Below are positions 9,493 to 18,882 of a stretch of 64,000 nt of DNA, piece after piece; the first letter of the stretch is position 1; every line of letters starts with the position of its first letter. A program made the translations under genes and the position numbers. Source of the DNA: Reinekea marina (GTDB lineage Bacteria > Pseudomonadota > Gammaproteobacteria > Pseudomonadales > Natronospirillaceae); the NCBI RefSeq assembly GCF_030409715.1, contig NZ_JAUFQI010000001.1, positions 789,001 to 853,000 on the forward strand, given 5' to 3'. Below the pieces are notes generated by a model. That model searched no databases. It had not been told where the DNA came from and worked only from the letters and a program-made list of their open reading frames with translations.

Positions 9493-10293
9493 CTAATAGC
9501 CTTGCTGGGTGTAATCTATTTTGAAATCGACGCCTTCGATGCGTGAGATGCTTGTCTCTATATCGCCGTTAGGGTGCAGTGTTAAACATCGGTAGCCTGG
9601 CCCGGATGAATCAATACCAAAATCTTTGCTTTTTGGTAAAAATTGAACACAGGTAGATGGGGTTGAAATGTATCGAAAGCCGTTAAACATAACATCACTG
9701 GCTTGATGCACATGGCCGCAAACAATGGCGCGTATATTCTTATAAGGCGCGATTAATTGTTGAAATTCTTCTGAGTTTTTCACTCCAATTTTGTCGATCC
9801 ACTGACTGCCCATCGAAATAGGGTGGTGATGAAATGCAATGAGAATGTGTTTATCGTGGTGCTGATCAAGCGCCGTCTTTAAAATATCTAATTGGTCTTG
9901 TGCAAGATTGCCATAGACTTTGCGAGCTACGACAGAATCGAGCATTACAATAACCCAATCGCCAAGCTCAGTAACGGTTTGAGCGTAATCGGTACCCTTT
10001 GCTACCGTGGCCATGTTGTCTCGATTATCGTGATTGCCTGGAATCCAACGCATGGGAGCATTGAGCGGTGCAACAAACGATACGAAGTTTTCGTAAGCGC
10101 CAACACTGCTGTCTTGAGCAATATCGCCCGTGGCTAAAATGAGATCGATATGGTCCACTTCTTCTTGAACGCGCTCAACAATTAGCTTTAGGCTGTCTTC
10201 TGTATTCATGCCAAGCAAGGTTCCATCGGCTTTGGCGTGAAGATGTGGGTCCGTAATTTGGACCAGCGAGAGCGCTCTTTCCATTGCGGTCAT
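9493..10293 (-). CDS. cpdA: 3',5'-cyclic AMP phosphodiesterase CpdA
   Basis: A class III (metallophosphoesterase) cAMP phosphodiesterase that hydrolyses cAMP to AMP and so limits CRP signalling. Metal-binding motifs are visible: QITDPHLHA (D, H), ATGDIAQD, PGNHDNRD, FHHHP and CGHVHQ. Length is about 266 residues from the start chosen here (E. coli enzyme 275). The frame stays open 36 nt further upstream (MCITVFFHVHGI), but the ATG at 10293 is preceded by TGGA and leaves the number of residues before QITD expected for the family. It lies between yqiB and parE. Confidence 0.92.
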   Translation of the reverse strand: MTAMERALSLVQITDPHLHAKADGTLLGMNTEDSLKLIVERVQEEVDHIDLILATGDIAQDSSVGAYENFVSFVAPLNAPMRWIPGNHDNRDNMATVAKGTDYAQTVTELGDWVIVMLDSVVARKVYGNLAQDQLDILKTALDQHHDKHILIAFHHHPISMGSQWIDKIGVKNSEEFQQLIAPYKNIRAIVCGHVHQASDVMFNGFRYISTPSTCVQFLPKSKDFGIDSSGPGYRCLTLHPNGDIETSISRIEGVDFKIDYTQQGY

Positions 10294-10423
10294 TATTCCA
10301 TGTACGTGAAAAAAAACTGTTATACACAATCAGTGTAGACGATGTCATTAAATGCGGGCAAATACCAGCACAATTCGTGACCTAGTCAACATTTATGCGT
10401 CAATTTTTTAACTTTCTGTGGGT

Positions 10424-10864
10424 TTAACTTGGCGACCACTGCTTTTGACTGAGTCCATGGCTGAGCAGGTGGCTTAGCCATTCTCCTAAAAAGTGGTTGG
10501 CCTGGGCTTTTTCATCAATTTGGTACATTTGGTTATTGGGGTATCGGTACACACCGGCCAGTTGCTGGCCCTGGCTTAGCGTGACGACTTCGGCCATTCG
10601 TGCATCGTCATACAATCTTACAATAAGCTCTACCGACTTGGCCTGCAAAGGCATGTAATCGAGTGTTTTGGTGAGCTTAATTGTGGTGGTGTATTTAAAC
10701 CGCTCAAGTACATCAACGTCTACCTTAATAAAGCCATTTTGTGCATCTTGCCAGCTGTAGTGATAGCTCGGTTCAGTAGCATCGCCTAACAAGCGCTGAA
10801 TGCGCACAAAGTTGGCTTCACACATGGCGGCGTGTCGAGCGACATCGGGTACGTATTTTTTCAT
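10424..10864 (-). CDS. yqiB: DUF1249 family protein (YqiB)
   Basis: 146 residues from an ATG whose sequence ATGA overlaps the nudF stop codon. An in-frame start 48 nt upstream lies wholly inside nudF and is less likely. The protein starts MKKYVPDVARHAAMCEANF, with the typical Leu- and Trp-containing core (SYHYSWQDAQNGFIKVDV). It matches the small DUF1249 family that sits between nudF and cpdA in many gammaproteobacteria. It is soluble, with no catalytic motif evident. The function is unknown; the conserved neighbourhood suggests a link to nucleotide-sugar or cAMP turnover, but that is inference only. Confidence 0.85.
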   Translation of the reverse strand: MKKYVPDVARHAAMCEANFVRIQRLLGDATEPSYHYSWQDAQNGFIKVDVDVLERFKYTTTIKLTKTLDYMPLQAKSVELIVRLYDDARMAEVVTLSQGQQLAGVYRYPNNQMYQIDEKAQANHFLGEWLSHLLSHGLSQKQWSPS

Positions 10865-11466
10865 AACCACTGTTGCTTTAAACGTTCTTTGTTCAACATA
10901 AACCATTGGCAAGCAATGATGCTGGCGGCGTTGTTAATGGTGCCGTTAGCTAGCCATGCTAAGCCTTCATCTATAGAGGGCGTTACAACACGAATATCTT
11001 CACTTTCCTCATCTAGCCCATGAATGCCGTAGGCGTCGCGGCTATCTACCTCGGCAACGTATAAGTGAATTCGCTCATTGGTGCCACCAGGGGAAGGGTA
11101 GTATTGAGTAATGAGCTCCATTCTGCCTAGCTCTACTCCGGCCTCTTCTTGAGCTTCGCGGCGCCCAACTTCTTCAGGCGATTCGTCTTTATCTATTAGA
11201 CCGGCCACCAATTCAATGAGCCAAGGATTATCGCCTTGCATGGCTCCAACTCGAAACTGTTCAACAAAAACAAACTTATCGGCGTTGAAATCTACCAGCA
11301 GTACGCAAACAGCATCGGGTCTCACTAACAACTCGCGTTTAATTTCTTGCTCGGTACCATCGAAGCGTTGATGGCTTACGGTTAGGCTATCCATAGTGTA
11401 AAAGCCTTGGTGAAGTGATTTACGAGCTTTTATCTTGTATTTAAACTGGTCAGTGTCGCGCTGCAT
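10861..11466 (-). CDS. nudF: ADP-ribose pyrophosphatase (Nudix)
   Basis: 201 residues. It hydrolyses ADP-ribose and related nucleoside diphosphate sugars to AMP plus sugar phosphate. The Nudix box is complete: G at GLIDKDE, then REAQEEAGVEL, matching GX5EX7REUXEEXGU. The preceding VRPDAVCVLLVDFNADKFVF and EQFRVGAM segments are typical of the ADPRase subfamily. AAGG lies 6 nt before the ATG. It is the first gene of the nudF-yqiB-cpdA(-parE) group and divergent from tolC, 226 nt away. Confidence 0.93.
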   Translation of the reverse strand: MQRDTDQFKYKIKARKSLHQGFYTMDSLTVSHQRFDGTEQEIKRELLVRPDAVCVLLVDFNADKFVFVEQFRVGAMQGDNPWLIELVAGLIDKDESPEEVGRREAQEEAGVELGRMELITQYYPSPGGTNERIHLYVAEVDSRDAYGIHGLDEESEDIRVVTPSIDEGLAWLANGTINNAASIIACQWFMLNKERLKQQWL

Positions 11467-11692
11467 CGATAACCTTGCTGTACTGTTGAGTTAGAAGCGT
11501 AATTTTAGCAAAAGTTTGGTGAGCTTGCTTGTGACGCATTGGGTCTGAGTAGATCCACATTTCGTGCACAAGCGTAAATAGTGTGCGATAGGGCTGTTAT
11601 TATGACTTTTGGGTCTTCAGTATAGGGCTATATTCGCCAACAATGCTCCACCATAATGATACTATTAACTCATCTAACTTTGAGAACTTCGC

Positions 11693-13018
11693 ATGCAGAC
11701 TAAACAATGGATCGCTTGTCTAAGCTTTGTAGCCGCCACAGGTGCTGCCAGTGCCTCCCAATCTATAATCGATACTTATAAACAAGCTCTAGAAAACGAT
11801 ACAGGGCTTGAAATCACGCGCTTACAAGAGCAACTTGCGCAAGAACAGGTGTCCAGCGGTTTAGCTAATTTATTGCCGTCTGTTTCCGCGTCGGCCTCTT
11901 ATGGCGTGAACAGTGAAAATGGGGAAGATGCTTTTACGCCTTATTTTGGTGTTCAATCGATTGGCGCGGGTGTTTCTCTGAATCAAAATTTGTTTAATTT
12001 GGCGGCTTTTAGCGCCTATGATGCACTTAAAGTAAACGCATCGGCGGCAGAAATCGCCACAAAACTGAAAGAGCAGGAACTCATTGTTGATGTCGCTCAA
12101 AATTACATCAGTGTAATGCGAGCTCAAGATGCACTTGAAGTAGCTAAGGCGCAAGTAGAAGCCGTAGAGCGCCAATACGATCAAACCAACCAGCGCTATG
12201 AAGTTGGCTTAGTCACAATCACCGATGTACTTGACGCAAGTGCCGCTTTAGATCAATCCAAAGTGGCGCTGATTCGTGCCGAAGCGCAATACGATATCGC
12301 CATGCAAACGGTTTCTATTTCTACCGGTGCCGATTTCGAAGGTGCAAAGAAGTTATCCGATGCGATGCCAATAAAAGCACCTGCTATTGAAGGCATGCAA
12401 AGTTGGATCGACTTCGCAATTGAAAATCACCCGTCCATATTAAAAGCCAAGAAAGATATGGAAAATGGCGAGTTAGCATTGCGCGCAACTAAACAAACCA
12501 AACTCCCTTCACTCACGGGTTCAATTTCTGTGAATTATAACGATTCATTTGGAGATGACATTGCAACCGATTACAGCGATGAAACTCATTGGAGTGCGAG
12601 CTACGGTTTAAGAATCAGCGTGCCGTTATACACCGGTGGATCTACCGAAGCCGACATCGCCATGAAAGGAATTCAAAATAATATTGCCGAGCAAAGCCTT
12701 ATTGCGCAGCAGCGTGCTAAGCAGGTGATGGTCGGTAACTATTACCGAACAGTTCGTGCTGACGCGTTAAATGTTGAAGCTCAGCGACAAGCACTTAAAT
12801 CTCGTGAGAGTGCCCTGCAAGCCACCGAAGTGGGTTACGATGTAGGAACACGAAACATCGTAGAAGTGCTCAATGCTCAGTTGGCGGTTTTCAATGCCCA
12901 AAACGCTTTGAATAATTCACGATACGATTACGTGTTAAATCTTTTGCAGTTAAAAAATGAAGCGGGCCAATTATCGATAGCCGATTTAGAAGAGATTGAA
13001 AAATTCTTGATCGATTAA
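11693..13018 (+). CDS. tolC: TolC family outer-membrane efflux channel
   Basis: 441 residues. The signal peptide is MQTKQWIACLSFVAATGAASA, then the mature protein. Two homologous halves of long amphipathic helices and beta strands are visible (NLLPSVSASASYG / TKLPSLTGSISVNY; VALIRAEAQYDIAMQTVS / LNAQLAVFNAQNALNNSRYDYV), as in TolC. It forms the trimeric outer-membrane tunnel used by tripartite efflux pumps and type I secretion. Slightly shorter than E. coli TolC (493 with signal). Gene order next to nudF is the classical one. A strong terminator follows. Confidence 0.92.
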   Translation: MQTKQWIACLSFVAATGAASASQSIIDTYKQALENDTGLEITRLQEQLAQEQVSSGLANLLPSVSASASYGVNSENGEDAFTPYFGVQSIGAGVSLNQNLFNLAAFSAYDALKVNASAAEIATKLKEQELIVDVAQNYISVMRAQDALEVAKAQVEAVERQYDQTNQRYEVGLVTITDVLDASAALDQSKVALIRAEAQYDIAMQTVSISTGADFEGAKKLSDAMPIKAPAIEGMQSWIDFAIENHPSILKAKKDMENGELALRATKQTKLPSLTGSISVNYNDSFGDDIATDYSDETHWSASYGLRISVPLYTGGSTEADIAMKGIQNNIAEQSLIAQQRAKQVMVGNYYRTVRADALNVEAQRQALKSRESALQATEVGYDVGTRNIVEVLNAQLAVFNAQNALNNSRYDYVLNLLQLKNEAGQLSIADLEEIEKFLID

Positions 13019-13033
13019 TTTTAGATTGAAATC

Positions 13034-13059
13034 AAAAAGCCCTATTAAGGGCTTTTTTT
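13034..13059. terminator. Rho-independent terminator of tolC, likely bidirectional
   Basis: A perfect 10-bp stem (AAAAAGCCCT / AGGGCTTTTT) with a 4-nt loop, ending in seven T residues, starts 16 nt after the tolC stop. The A-rich left arm gives a U tract on the opposite strand too, so it can also end the convergent pxpABC transcript, whose last stop is at 13073. Confidence 0.92.
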
Positions 13060-13072
13060 GTGTCTGTTCGTT

Positions 13073-13984
13073 TTAAAAAGTGGTCTGAATAGATTGCCAA
13101 TAGTCACGATAAAGTTGAATGGATTCATCGGCCGATATTGGGTTAAATACTACGGTGGCCCCTTGGGTTAATTGTGCCAGTTTATCTAGATCGGCACTGA
13201 TTACCGCGCCCAGTTTTGGGTAGCCGCCAATGGTTTGCCTATCACGCATCATTACTATGGGTTGGCCTTCACCCGTAATTTGGATAGAGCCTTTGGCAAT
13301 GCCTTCAGAGTATAGCTCGCGAATAGACGTTGGCACTTTTTCGCCTTCTAAACGAAACCCCATACGATCAATTTGTTTGCTGAGTTTATAAGGTTGGCGG
13401 GTAAAAACAGCTAAGGCTTCTTCGCTAAAATGCTTAGCTTGGTAGCCTTTAACAAACCTAAGTTCAACATGCGGCTTCATTGAAGGTTGCTGCAAGTAAG
13501 GCAACGATTTTGTCGTGGTGTGATAGCTTTCATGACCTTCTAAGACTTGGCCTTTGGTAATGGGTTTGCCCATTTCTTCACGAACCACCGTAGCGGAACT
13601 GTCAAACCAAACCGGCGCAAGAAAACCACCACTAACGGCTAAATAAGCTCGGGCACCCAACGCGGCAAAGCCAATATTTAGTTGATCGTTTTTCTTAAGG
13701 TGCAGTGTTTTCCACATGGGTTGTGGTTTGTTGTTCACGGTTATAGGGCAAAAGGCACCGGCTAAGGCAATAGAGCAAGCTGCAAGGCATTTTAGAGAGA
13801 GCCCACCTAAGGTGATTTCTAAGGCGGTTTTATCGATATCATTATCGACCAACTGATTGGCAATGGCAAAGCTTCGAGCATCCATTGGGCCGCCTTCGGT
13901 TAAGCCTTTGGCCATATGGCCGTAACGCCCTAAATCTTGATACGTTGTCAGCGGTCCGGCTTGGATCACGGTGAATAAGTTCAT
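13073..13984 (-). CDS. pxpC: 5-oxoprolinase subunit PxpC (biotin-dependent carboxyltransferase-like, KipA)
   Basis: 303 residues. Together with PxpA and PxpB it cleaves 5-oxoproline (pyroglutamate) to glutamate with ATP. Family features seen: FTVIQAGPLTTYQDLGR at the start, TEGGPMDARSFAIANQLV, and GYPKLGAVISADLDKLAQL near the end. The length is that of E. coli PxpC (310). The start ATG overlaps the pxpB stop in ATGA. The older names KipA and allophanate hydrolase subunit 2 refer to the same fold. Confidence 0.92.
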   Translation of the reverse strand: MNLFTVIQAGPLTTYQDLGRYGHMAKGLTEGGPMDARSFAIANQLVDNDIDKTALEITLGGLSLKCLAACSIALAGAFCPITVNNKPQPMWKTLHLKKNDQLNIGFAALGARAYLAVSGGFLAPVWFDSSATVVREEMGKPITKGQVLEGHESYHTTTKSLPYLQQPSMKPHVELRFVKGYQAKHFSEEALAVFTRQPYKLSKQIDRMGFRLEGEKVPTSIRELYSEGIAKGSIQITGEGQPIVMMRDRQTIGGYPKLGAVISADLDKLAQLTQGATVVFNPISADESIQLYRDYWQSIQTTF

Positions 13985-14664
13985 AACGTGCCGCCCAATT
14001 CAATAAACTCCTCTTTGCTTATCGCCATAAACTGTACTTGATCACCCACTTGGTATGGCATGCAAGGATCGGTATTTGGATCAAATAAAACACTGGGGCA
14101 GCGCCCGATAATGTTCCAGCCTCCCGGTGTAGCAAAAGGATAGATAGCCGTTTGCTGATCGGCTATAGCAACAGAGCCAGCTGGAATAATTGCGCGTGGC
14201 GAAGGCAAACGAGGCATGGCAATGTGAGCTTCAACTTCACCTAAATAGGCAAAGCCCGGTGCAAAGCCAATGGCAAATACATCGTAGATTTTTTGGCAGT
14301 GGGCGGTTATCACGGCCTCAGGTTTTATGCTGTGAAACTTAGCAATTCGTTCAAGATCGAGTGCGACCTCTTCGCCATAGTAAACCGGCATGCGAACTAA
14401 TTTACCGCTCAGTTGTGGGCTATGGTAATCCTTTAGTGAAGGGATCAGCTCCTTTACTTTTTGTCCAACCTGCCGGTGGTTTGTTTGTAAAGGGTTAAAC
14501 GAAATCAGAATGGACGTGTAAGAAGGTACGAGGTCAACTAAAGAAGCGCCTAAGCTCAAGCGAATAAGATCGCACAGTGACTGTAATCGGCGAATAGAAG
14601 CACGGCTGGGTGAATAGGTTACGTACAATATAACCGAATTTTCAGAGGCTACTTCAAGTCTCAT
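13981..14664 (-). CDS. pxpB: 5-oxoprolinase subunit PxpB (KipI family)
   Basis: 227 residues, cyclophilin-like fold. Family motifs: YTSILISFNPL, MPVYYGEEVALDLERIA, FAIGFAPGFAYLG, MPRLPSPRAIIPAGSVAIA and YPFATPGGWNIIGRCP. It works with PxpC in the ATP-dependent ring opening of 5-oxoproline and was first described in Bacillus as the KinA inhibitor KipI. It overlaps pxpA by 11 nt and pxpC by 4 nt, so the three are translationally coupled. Confidence 0.93.
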   Translation of the reverse strand: MRLEVASENSVILYVTYSPSRASIRRLQSLCDLIRLSLGASLVDLVPSYTSILISFNPLQTNHRQVGQKVKELIPSLKDYHSPQLSGKLVRMPVYYGEEVALDLERIAKFHSIKPEAVITAHCQKIYDVFAIGFAPGFAYLGEVEAHIAMPRLPSPRAIIPAGSVAIADQQTAIYPFATPGGWNIIGRCPSVLFDPNTDPCMPYQVGDQVQFMAISKEEFIELGGTL

Positions 14665-15388
14665 CGTTGACTAGCGCTCTAATTTTTTGAATCTGTTTTA
14701 TTGCTGTTGGGTTGTCACCATGAACGCACAGTGAATCCATTGGCAAAGAAAGTGTCTGCCCGCCATGGGTTGTAATGGTTTTTTTGTGAATCATGTTCGT
14801 CACCTGGTCGAGCATCTCGTCTTCTGAAAGTAAAGCGCCTTCTTGCGTGCGGGGCATCAATAGACCGTTATCGGTATAGGCTCGGTCGGCGAATACTTCA
14901 AACAATAACGGCACGCCAATATAGAGGGCTTGTTTACTGTGCTCGGCATGATTAGTGGTACTCATGATCATCAGCTGCAAGTCACTTGGGTAATCGGCTA
15001 CGGCTTGCATTATTGCGGTTAATAACTCGGGGTTCGCCATCATGTCGTTATATAAAGCGCCATGAGGTTTTACAAAACGAAGCGTTAACCCTTGGCATTT
15101 GGCCATACCTTCGAGCGCCGCAATTTGGTAGTGCAGTAACGGAGCAACGTCAGGTAGCGCGATAGCCATGCTACGTCGCCCAAAGCCAGCTAAATCTGGG
15201 TAAGCAGGGTGTGCACCCACGCAAACATCGTGCTGCTTTGCTAGGTTAAGCGTTTTAGAGATGGTTATCGGGTCGCCAGCATGAAAGCCGCAGGCCACAT
15301 TAGCCATATCAATATAAGGCATTACTTGGGCTTCGTCGCTCAGTTGCCATTGACCAAAACTTTCACCTAAGTCGCAATTAAGCTGCAA
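14654..15388 (-). CDS. pxpA: 5-oxoprolinase subunit PxpA (LamB/YcsF)
   Basis: 244 residues, exactly the size of the E. coli protein. The start is typical (MQLNCDLGESFGQW), with the metal-binding type motifs VACGFHAGDP, VGAHPAYPDLAGFGRR and FVKPHGALYNDM, and the late SLCVHGDNPTA. It is the LamB/YcsF-family subunit of the three-part 5-oxoprolinase. It is the first gene of pxpABC; TGGAGG lies about 13 nt before the ATG. The complex salvages the pyroglutamate that forms spontaneously from glutamine and glutamate. Confidence 0.94.
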   Translation of the reverse strand: MQLNCDLGESFGQWQLSDEAQVMPYIDMANVACGFHAGDPITISKTLNLAKQHDVCVGAHPAYPDLAGFGRRSMAIALPDVAPLLHYQIAALEGMAKCQGLTLRFVKPHGALYNDMMANPELLTAIMQAVADYPSDLQLMIMSTTNHAEHSKQALYIGVPLLFEVFADRAYTDNGLLMPRTQEGALLSEDEMLDQVTNMIHKKTITTHGGQTLSLPMDSLCVHGDNPTAIKQIQKIRALVNDET

Positions 15389-15420
15389 AAAAAGCCTCCA
15401 AGGAAGAAATCTAAAAGGTA

Positions 15421-16344
15421 TTAATCAACAGTATAGGTCGGTGCAACAAGCTCATCGATCAAACCTTCGCGAATGGCTTTATTCGAAATGCGCAATTCAT
15501 TAATGTTGAAACAGTGAAAAAGCCGATTCAAAATAATATAGCCTGCGCCAAACACTGCAATTCTACGAGGATTTAATTCTAATAGATGTGACAGTTGGTG
15601 CTGGTTTTCGGCTTGCGTTAATACCGGCAGTAACCGGTCTAGTTGCTCGCGGCGAATGATGCCTTCTTCGGCAATGCCTAAATTGTGCATTGCCCAACTG
15701 ACCGATTTAATCGTACCGGAAGAGCCCATAGCATCTTCCCATTCGAGGCCATCAAACCGATGCGCGATGGTATTGATTTGCTGGTCTACATACTCGATGC
15801 ATTTATTCAGTTGATCTTGTGGCAGCTTATCGTAATTTAAAAAACGTGACGTTAAGGTCACGCAGCCTAACTCTAAACTGGCGACAACTTTTGGGTCGCG
15901 GCCTTCGCCATAAATCATTTCGGTGCTTCCACCGCCAATATCGATGACAAAACGTTTTTGCTCTGGCTGCCCTTGAGAAACACCACGATAGATATATCGG
16001 GCCTCGTCTTCGCCGCTTAAAATACGAATGTCGTGCCCTAACGTAGCTTTTGCGAGTTCAAAGAAGTTATTTTCAGGGTCTAAATTACGAAATGCACTGG
16101 TACCAACGGCAGAAACCGCTATAGAGGGAAAGGTTTGTAGGTGGTCGTGAAAATGGGATAAACACCGAAGTGCACGAGATTTGGTTTCGTGGTTCACTTT
16201 TCCACCGTCAACGCCAGCCGCCAGACGTACAAGTTCCCGCCGGCAATCTACAGACGTAAGACCATGATTCTCGTTTTTCATGATAACGAGATGGAAGCTG
16301 TTTGAGCCCAGGTCTACTGCGGCAAAGTACTGTGGTGCATTCAT
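15421..16344 (-). CDS. Ppx/GppA phosphatase family protein (short form)
   Basis: 307 residues with the ASKHA (actin-like) ATPase fold. Phosphate-binding loop 1 is AAVDLGSNSFHLV and loop 2 is FVIDIGGGSTEMIYG; GSSGTIKSV and FGAGYIILN follow. Members split polyphosphate or pppGpp. This protein is only the catalytic core; the C-terminal HD-like and extra domains that bring E. coli Ppx and GppA to about 500 residues are absent. It may favour short polyphosphates or pppGpp; sequence alone does not decide. The gene is on the same strand and 32 nt upstream of pxpA, so they may share a transcript. Confidence 0.85.
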   Translation of the reverse strand: MNAPQYFAAVDLGSNSFHLVIMKNENHGLTSVDCRRELVRLAAGVDGGKVNHETKSRALRCLSHFHDHLQTFPSIAVSAVGTSAFRNLDPENNFFELAKATLGHDIRILSGEDEARYIYRGVSQGQPEQKRFVIDIGGGSTEMIYGEGRDPKVVASLELGCVTLTSRFLNYDKLPQDQLNKCIEYVDQQINTIAHRFDGLEWEDAMGSSGTIKSVSWAMHNLGIAEEGIIRREQLDRLLPVLTQAENQHQLSHLLELNPRRIAVFGAGYIILNRLFHCFNINELRISNKAIREGLIDELVAPTYTVD

Positions 16345-16402
16345 CAGATATTTTCTTTTTTGTTGACGTCAAATATAGCGTCAATTGGCGATGAGTGCCA
16401 GT

Positions 16403-17296
16403 TTAAGGTGCAATAGTCATCTGTTGTGTGAGCCACGCACGAAAAACGGTCATGGCGCGACTTAACTCGCCATTTTTACGATAGACCAAATAAAAAGACT
16501 TAGGTAATTCCAGACTCAGCTCGATAGGCACCAATAAAGTGCCTCGTTTGATTTCTTCGGAGATCAGGTTAGGGTCCGTCAGGGCAATGCCCATGCCATT
16601 CCGAGCGGCCTGCGCCGTTAACATGCCGCTGCTCATGTTCATCAGCCGATGCACCGGGTTAAACTCTAACTTGGAAAGCTTAAACCAACTGCGCCATTCA
16701 TCTGGACGGTCTTTAACTTGCAACAGTCGATACTTCAGTAAATCTCTGGGTTCTTTTATTGGGTGCTGCGCTAAAAAGCTCGGCGAGCATACTGGCACTA
16801 ATACCGAAGATCGTAAATGTTGGCATTCAATGTCGGGCCAATCGCCATTGCCAAAATACACCGCCATATCTATATCGCTGTTGTTGAGCTCTTGGTTGGT
16901 ACCTGAGTTTGATATATCGAGTTCAATTTCGGGGTGGCGCTGGGTAAAGTCGGCTAATCGAGGCATTAACCAGCGATCTAAAAATGCCGGAACCACAGAA
17001 AGCTTGAGCTCTTCTACGGTATTGGCCGACACCAGCTTATCGGTGGCCATTTCAATGCTTTTAATCGCATGAGAAATAGCAATCAAATAGTCTTTGCCAG
17101 AAGGGGTTAGATCGATTCGTCTAACCTTTCGTTCAAACAGATCAGTTCCTAAAAATTCTTCCAGGCTTTTAACTTGGTGGCTGATGGCCGAAGGGGTAAC
17201 GTATAATTCACGTGCAGCCCCTTGAAAGCTGCCGGTACGACCTGCGGCTTCAAAGGCTTTTAATGCATTTAATGGGGGTAAGCGATTAATGGCCAT
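16403..17296 (-). CDS. LysR-type transcriptional regulator, GcvA-like
   Basis: 297 residues. A winged helix-turn-helix lies at the N-terminus (LPPLNALKAFEAAGRTGSFQ, AARELYVTPSAISHQVKSLE, LFERKVRRIDLTPSG). This is the GcvA subgroup pattern, with PPLNALKAFEAA at the start. The effector-binding domain covers about 90-297. The regulated gene is unknown; LysR regulators often control a neighbour, and here the candidates are the AEC carrier upstream on the same strand (151 nt away) or genes elsewhere. The identification as a GcvA-like LTTR is firm; orthology to GcvA itself is not. Confidence 0.9.
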   Translation of the reverse strand: MAINRLPPLNALKAFEAAGRTGSFQGAARELYVTPSAISHQVKSLEEFLGTDLFERKVRRIDLTPSGKDYLIAISHAIKSIEMATDKLVSANTVEELKLSVVPAFLDRWLMPRLADFTQRHPEIELDISNSGTNQELNNSDIDMAVYFGNGDWPDIECQHLRSSVLVPVCSPSFLAQHPIKEPRDLLKYRLLQVKDRPDEWRSWFKLSKLEFNPVHRLMNMSSGMLTAQAARNGMGIALTDPNLISEEIKRGTLLVPIELSLELPKSFYLVYRKNGELSRAMTVFRAWLTQQMTIAP

Positions 17297-17447
17297 GTTA
17301 TAGGTTAGAAAATCTCATCTATTTATTAAATTTCTCATTTGCGAAAAGCCTAGCAGACTTCTAAACTGATGGTCATTACTTAATCGTTGTCTTTGATCAG
17401 CCACCGCCCATTTGGGTGCACTGGCTGATTGTTTTAACGCCTCTTCG

Positions 17448-18440
17448 CTAAATCCAATTTAACGCTTTCATCCCAACTAAACCAATACTGGTGGTTATTA
17501 AGCTGATCACTGTAGAAAAGGCTATGATGCTGGCCGCCATATTTGCATTACCCCCCATGGCTCGCACCATCATGTAACTGGCTGCAGCGGTAGGTGTTGC
17601 CATCATTAAATACATGACCCCTAATTCTAACCCTCTAAAGCCAAAGTAATAGCCAATTAATACCGACGAATAGGGTATGAGCACTAATTTAAAAGAGGTG
17701 GCAATTAACGTGACTCGCCCCGAAGATACAAACCCGCTCCAAGATAAACTTGCGCCAATGCATAGAAGTGCCAGTGGTAGCGTCAATTGAGCTAAATACT
17801 CACCAGAGCTGATCACAAAGTTTGGCACGCTAACGCCAGAGCTGCGCCAGGCAAATGCAATAAAGATGGCAATGATTAATGGGTTCTTAATTAAGTTCAG
17901 CGCTGTAGACTGAATGTTAGAGCTATCGCCTGGTTGATACGCCCACCTGTTCAACGTAATTACGGCTAAAATATTATAAACCAAGGTAATGCCCGCCAAA
18001 TATAGCGATGCAAGCGCGCTGGCTTCTTGACCGAAAGCGCTTAAACAATAGGCTAAGCCAAGAATACCCATGTTGCCTCGAAAAGAACCTTGAACAAAAA
18101 CACCTCGTTCATCGCGGTGTTTGGTAACCCAATAGGTGATTAATGACAGCACCATAAACCAGCCTAAACTCATGGCCGCCGCAAACCCAATGATGGGACC
18201 ACCGCTGGCTAAAGAAGCATCGGTTTGAATAATATTGATGAACAGTAAGCAAGGCAGGGTTACTTTAAAAACTAAGCTCGAGCCAGCTTGTGTAAAGGCT
18301 TCGTTGATCCAGCCAAGGCGCTTAAACCAAACACCAAGCATTATAACGATGGCAATGGGTAAAGATATTTCGATCGAAAAGAGTAGATACTCGAGCACGT
18401 AGATAATCTCTGAAGACAGTAATGAGAAATGCTGCGGCAT
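17448..18440 (-). CDS. AEC-family permease (auxin efflux carrier-like)
   Basis: 330 residues with about ten hydrophobic segments in two five-helix halves. Family signature elements: IAIVIMLGVWFKRLGW near the start, FKVTLPCLLFINII, FRGNMGILGLAYCLSA in the first half, LTLPLALLCIGASLSW, and LMMATPTAAASYMMVRAMGG in the second half. AEC proteins export or import small organic anions such as malate or auxin-like compounds across the inner membrane; the substrate is not predictable here. It lies upstream of, and on the same strand as, the LysR gene. Confidence 0.88.
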   Translation of the reverse strand: MPQHFSLLSSEIIYVLEYLLFSIEISLPIAIVIMLGVWFKRLGWINEAFTQAGSSLVFKVTLPCLLFINIIQTDASLASGGPIIGFAAAMSLGWFMVLSLITYWVTKHRDERGVFVQGSFRGNMGILGLAYCLSAFGQEASALASLYLAGITLVYNILAVITLNRWAYQPGDSSNIQSTALNLIKNPLIIAIFIAFAWRSSGVSVPNFVISSGEYLAQLTLPLALLCIGASLSWSGFVSSGRVTLIATSFKLVLIPYSSVLIGYYFGFRGLELGVMYLMMATPTAAASYMMVRAMGGNANMAASIIAFSTVISLITTSIGLVGMKALNWI

Positions 18441-18501
18441 AAAAAACCGCGCAAGATACGTTAAAGGGTATCAGAGCGCGGAACAGGAGTAATCTAAAAA
18501 A

Positions 18502-18882
18502 TTAAAGCTTTTCGAGATCGGCTTCAATTTCTTTGATTTTCGACGTGACCACTTTTTCTAGATGACGTAAATCAGCCAAAATTTTAGTTTTCGTATCGAC
18601 TTCAGGTTGAATTTCTTTCTTAGCAACTTGATCTAACTCTTCAATTACGTAGCGCAAAGTTGGCGCTATTTCAGAGGTTGCATTGTATTTGTTGCTGCCA
18701 CTGTCTACTTTGACGCGCTTTTGTTGGCGAGGGTATTTAAATTTTTCGCTGCGCGCGAACATGTCGCCTTTTTCGCGTCGGTAGTAAACTTTTAGTACAT
18801 CGTGGCTGCCCTCAGTACGCACGGTGTATTTTTCGATAGAATCGACCGCCGTTATACCAATGGCTTTAAGGTTTTTATACAT
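18502..18882 (-). CDS. yaeH: YaeH / UPF0325 (DUF3461) family protein
   Basis: 126 residues. The whole protein follows E. coli YaeH closely: MYKNLKAIGIT at the start, EKFKYPRQQKRVKVD, then ISPTLRYVIEELDQ-like APTLRYVIEELDQV, KTKILADLRHLEKVV and a final EIEADLEKL. It is soluble, with a charged helical C-terminus. No biochemical role is established. It is a single gene, 61 nt upstream of the AEC gene on the same strand. AGGAT lies before the ATG. The family is mostly restricted to gammaproteobacteria, which supports the taxonomic placement. Confidence 0.93.
   Translation of the reverse strand: MYKNLKAIGITAVDSIEKYTVRTEGSHDVLKVYYRREKGDMFARSEKFKYPRQQKRVKVDSGSNKYNATSEIAPTLRYVIEELDQVAKKEIQPEVDTKTKILADLRHLEKVVTSKIKEIEADLEKL

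Noticed and set aside
15421..16344. Ppx/GppA gene as truncated
   Set aside because: About 300-residue members with only the catalytic core are a normal subgroup, and both ends look natural.
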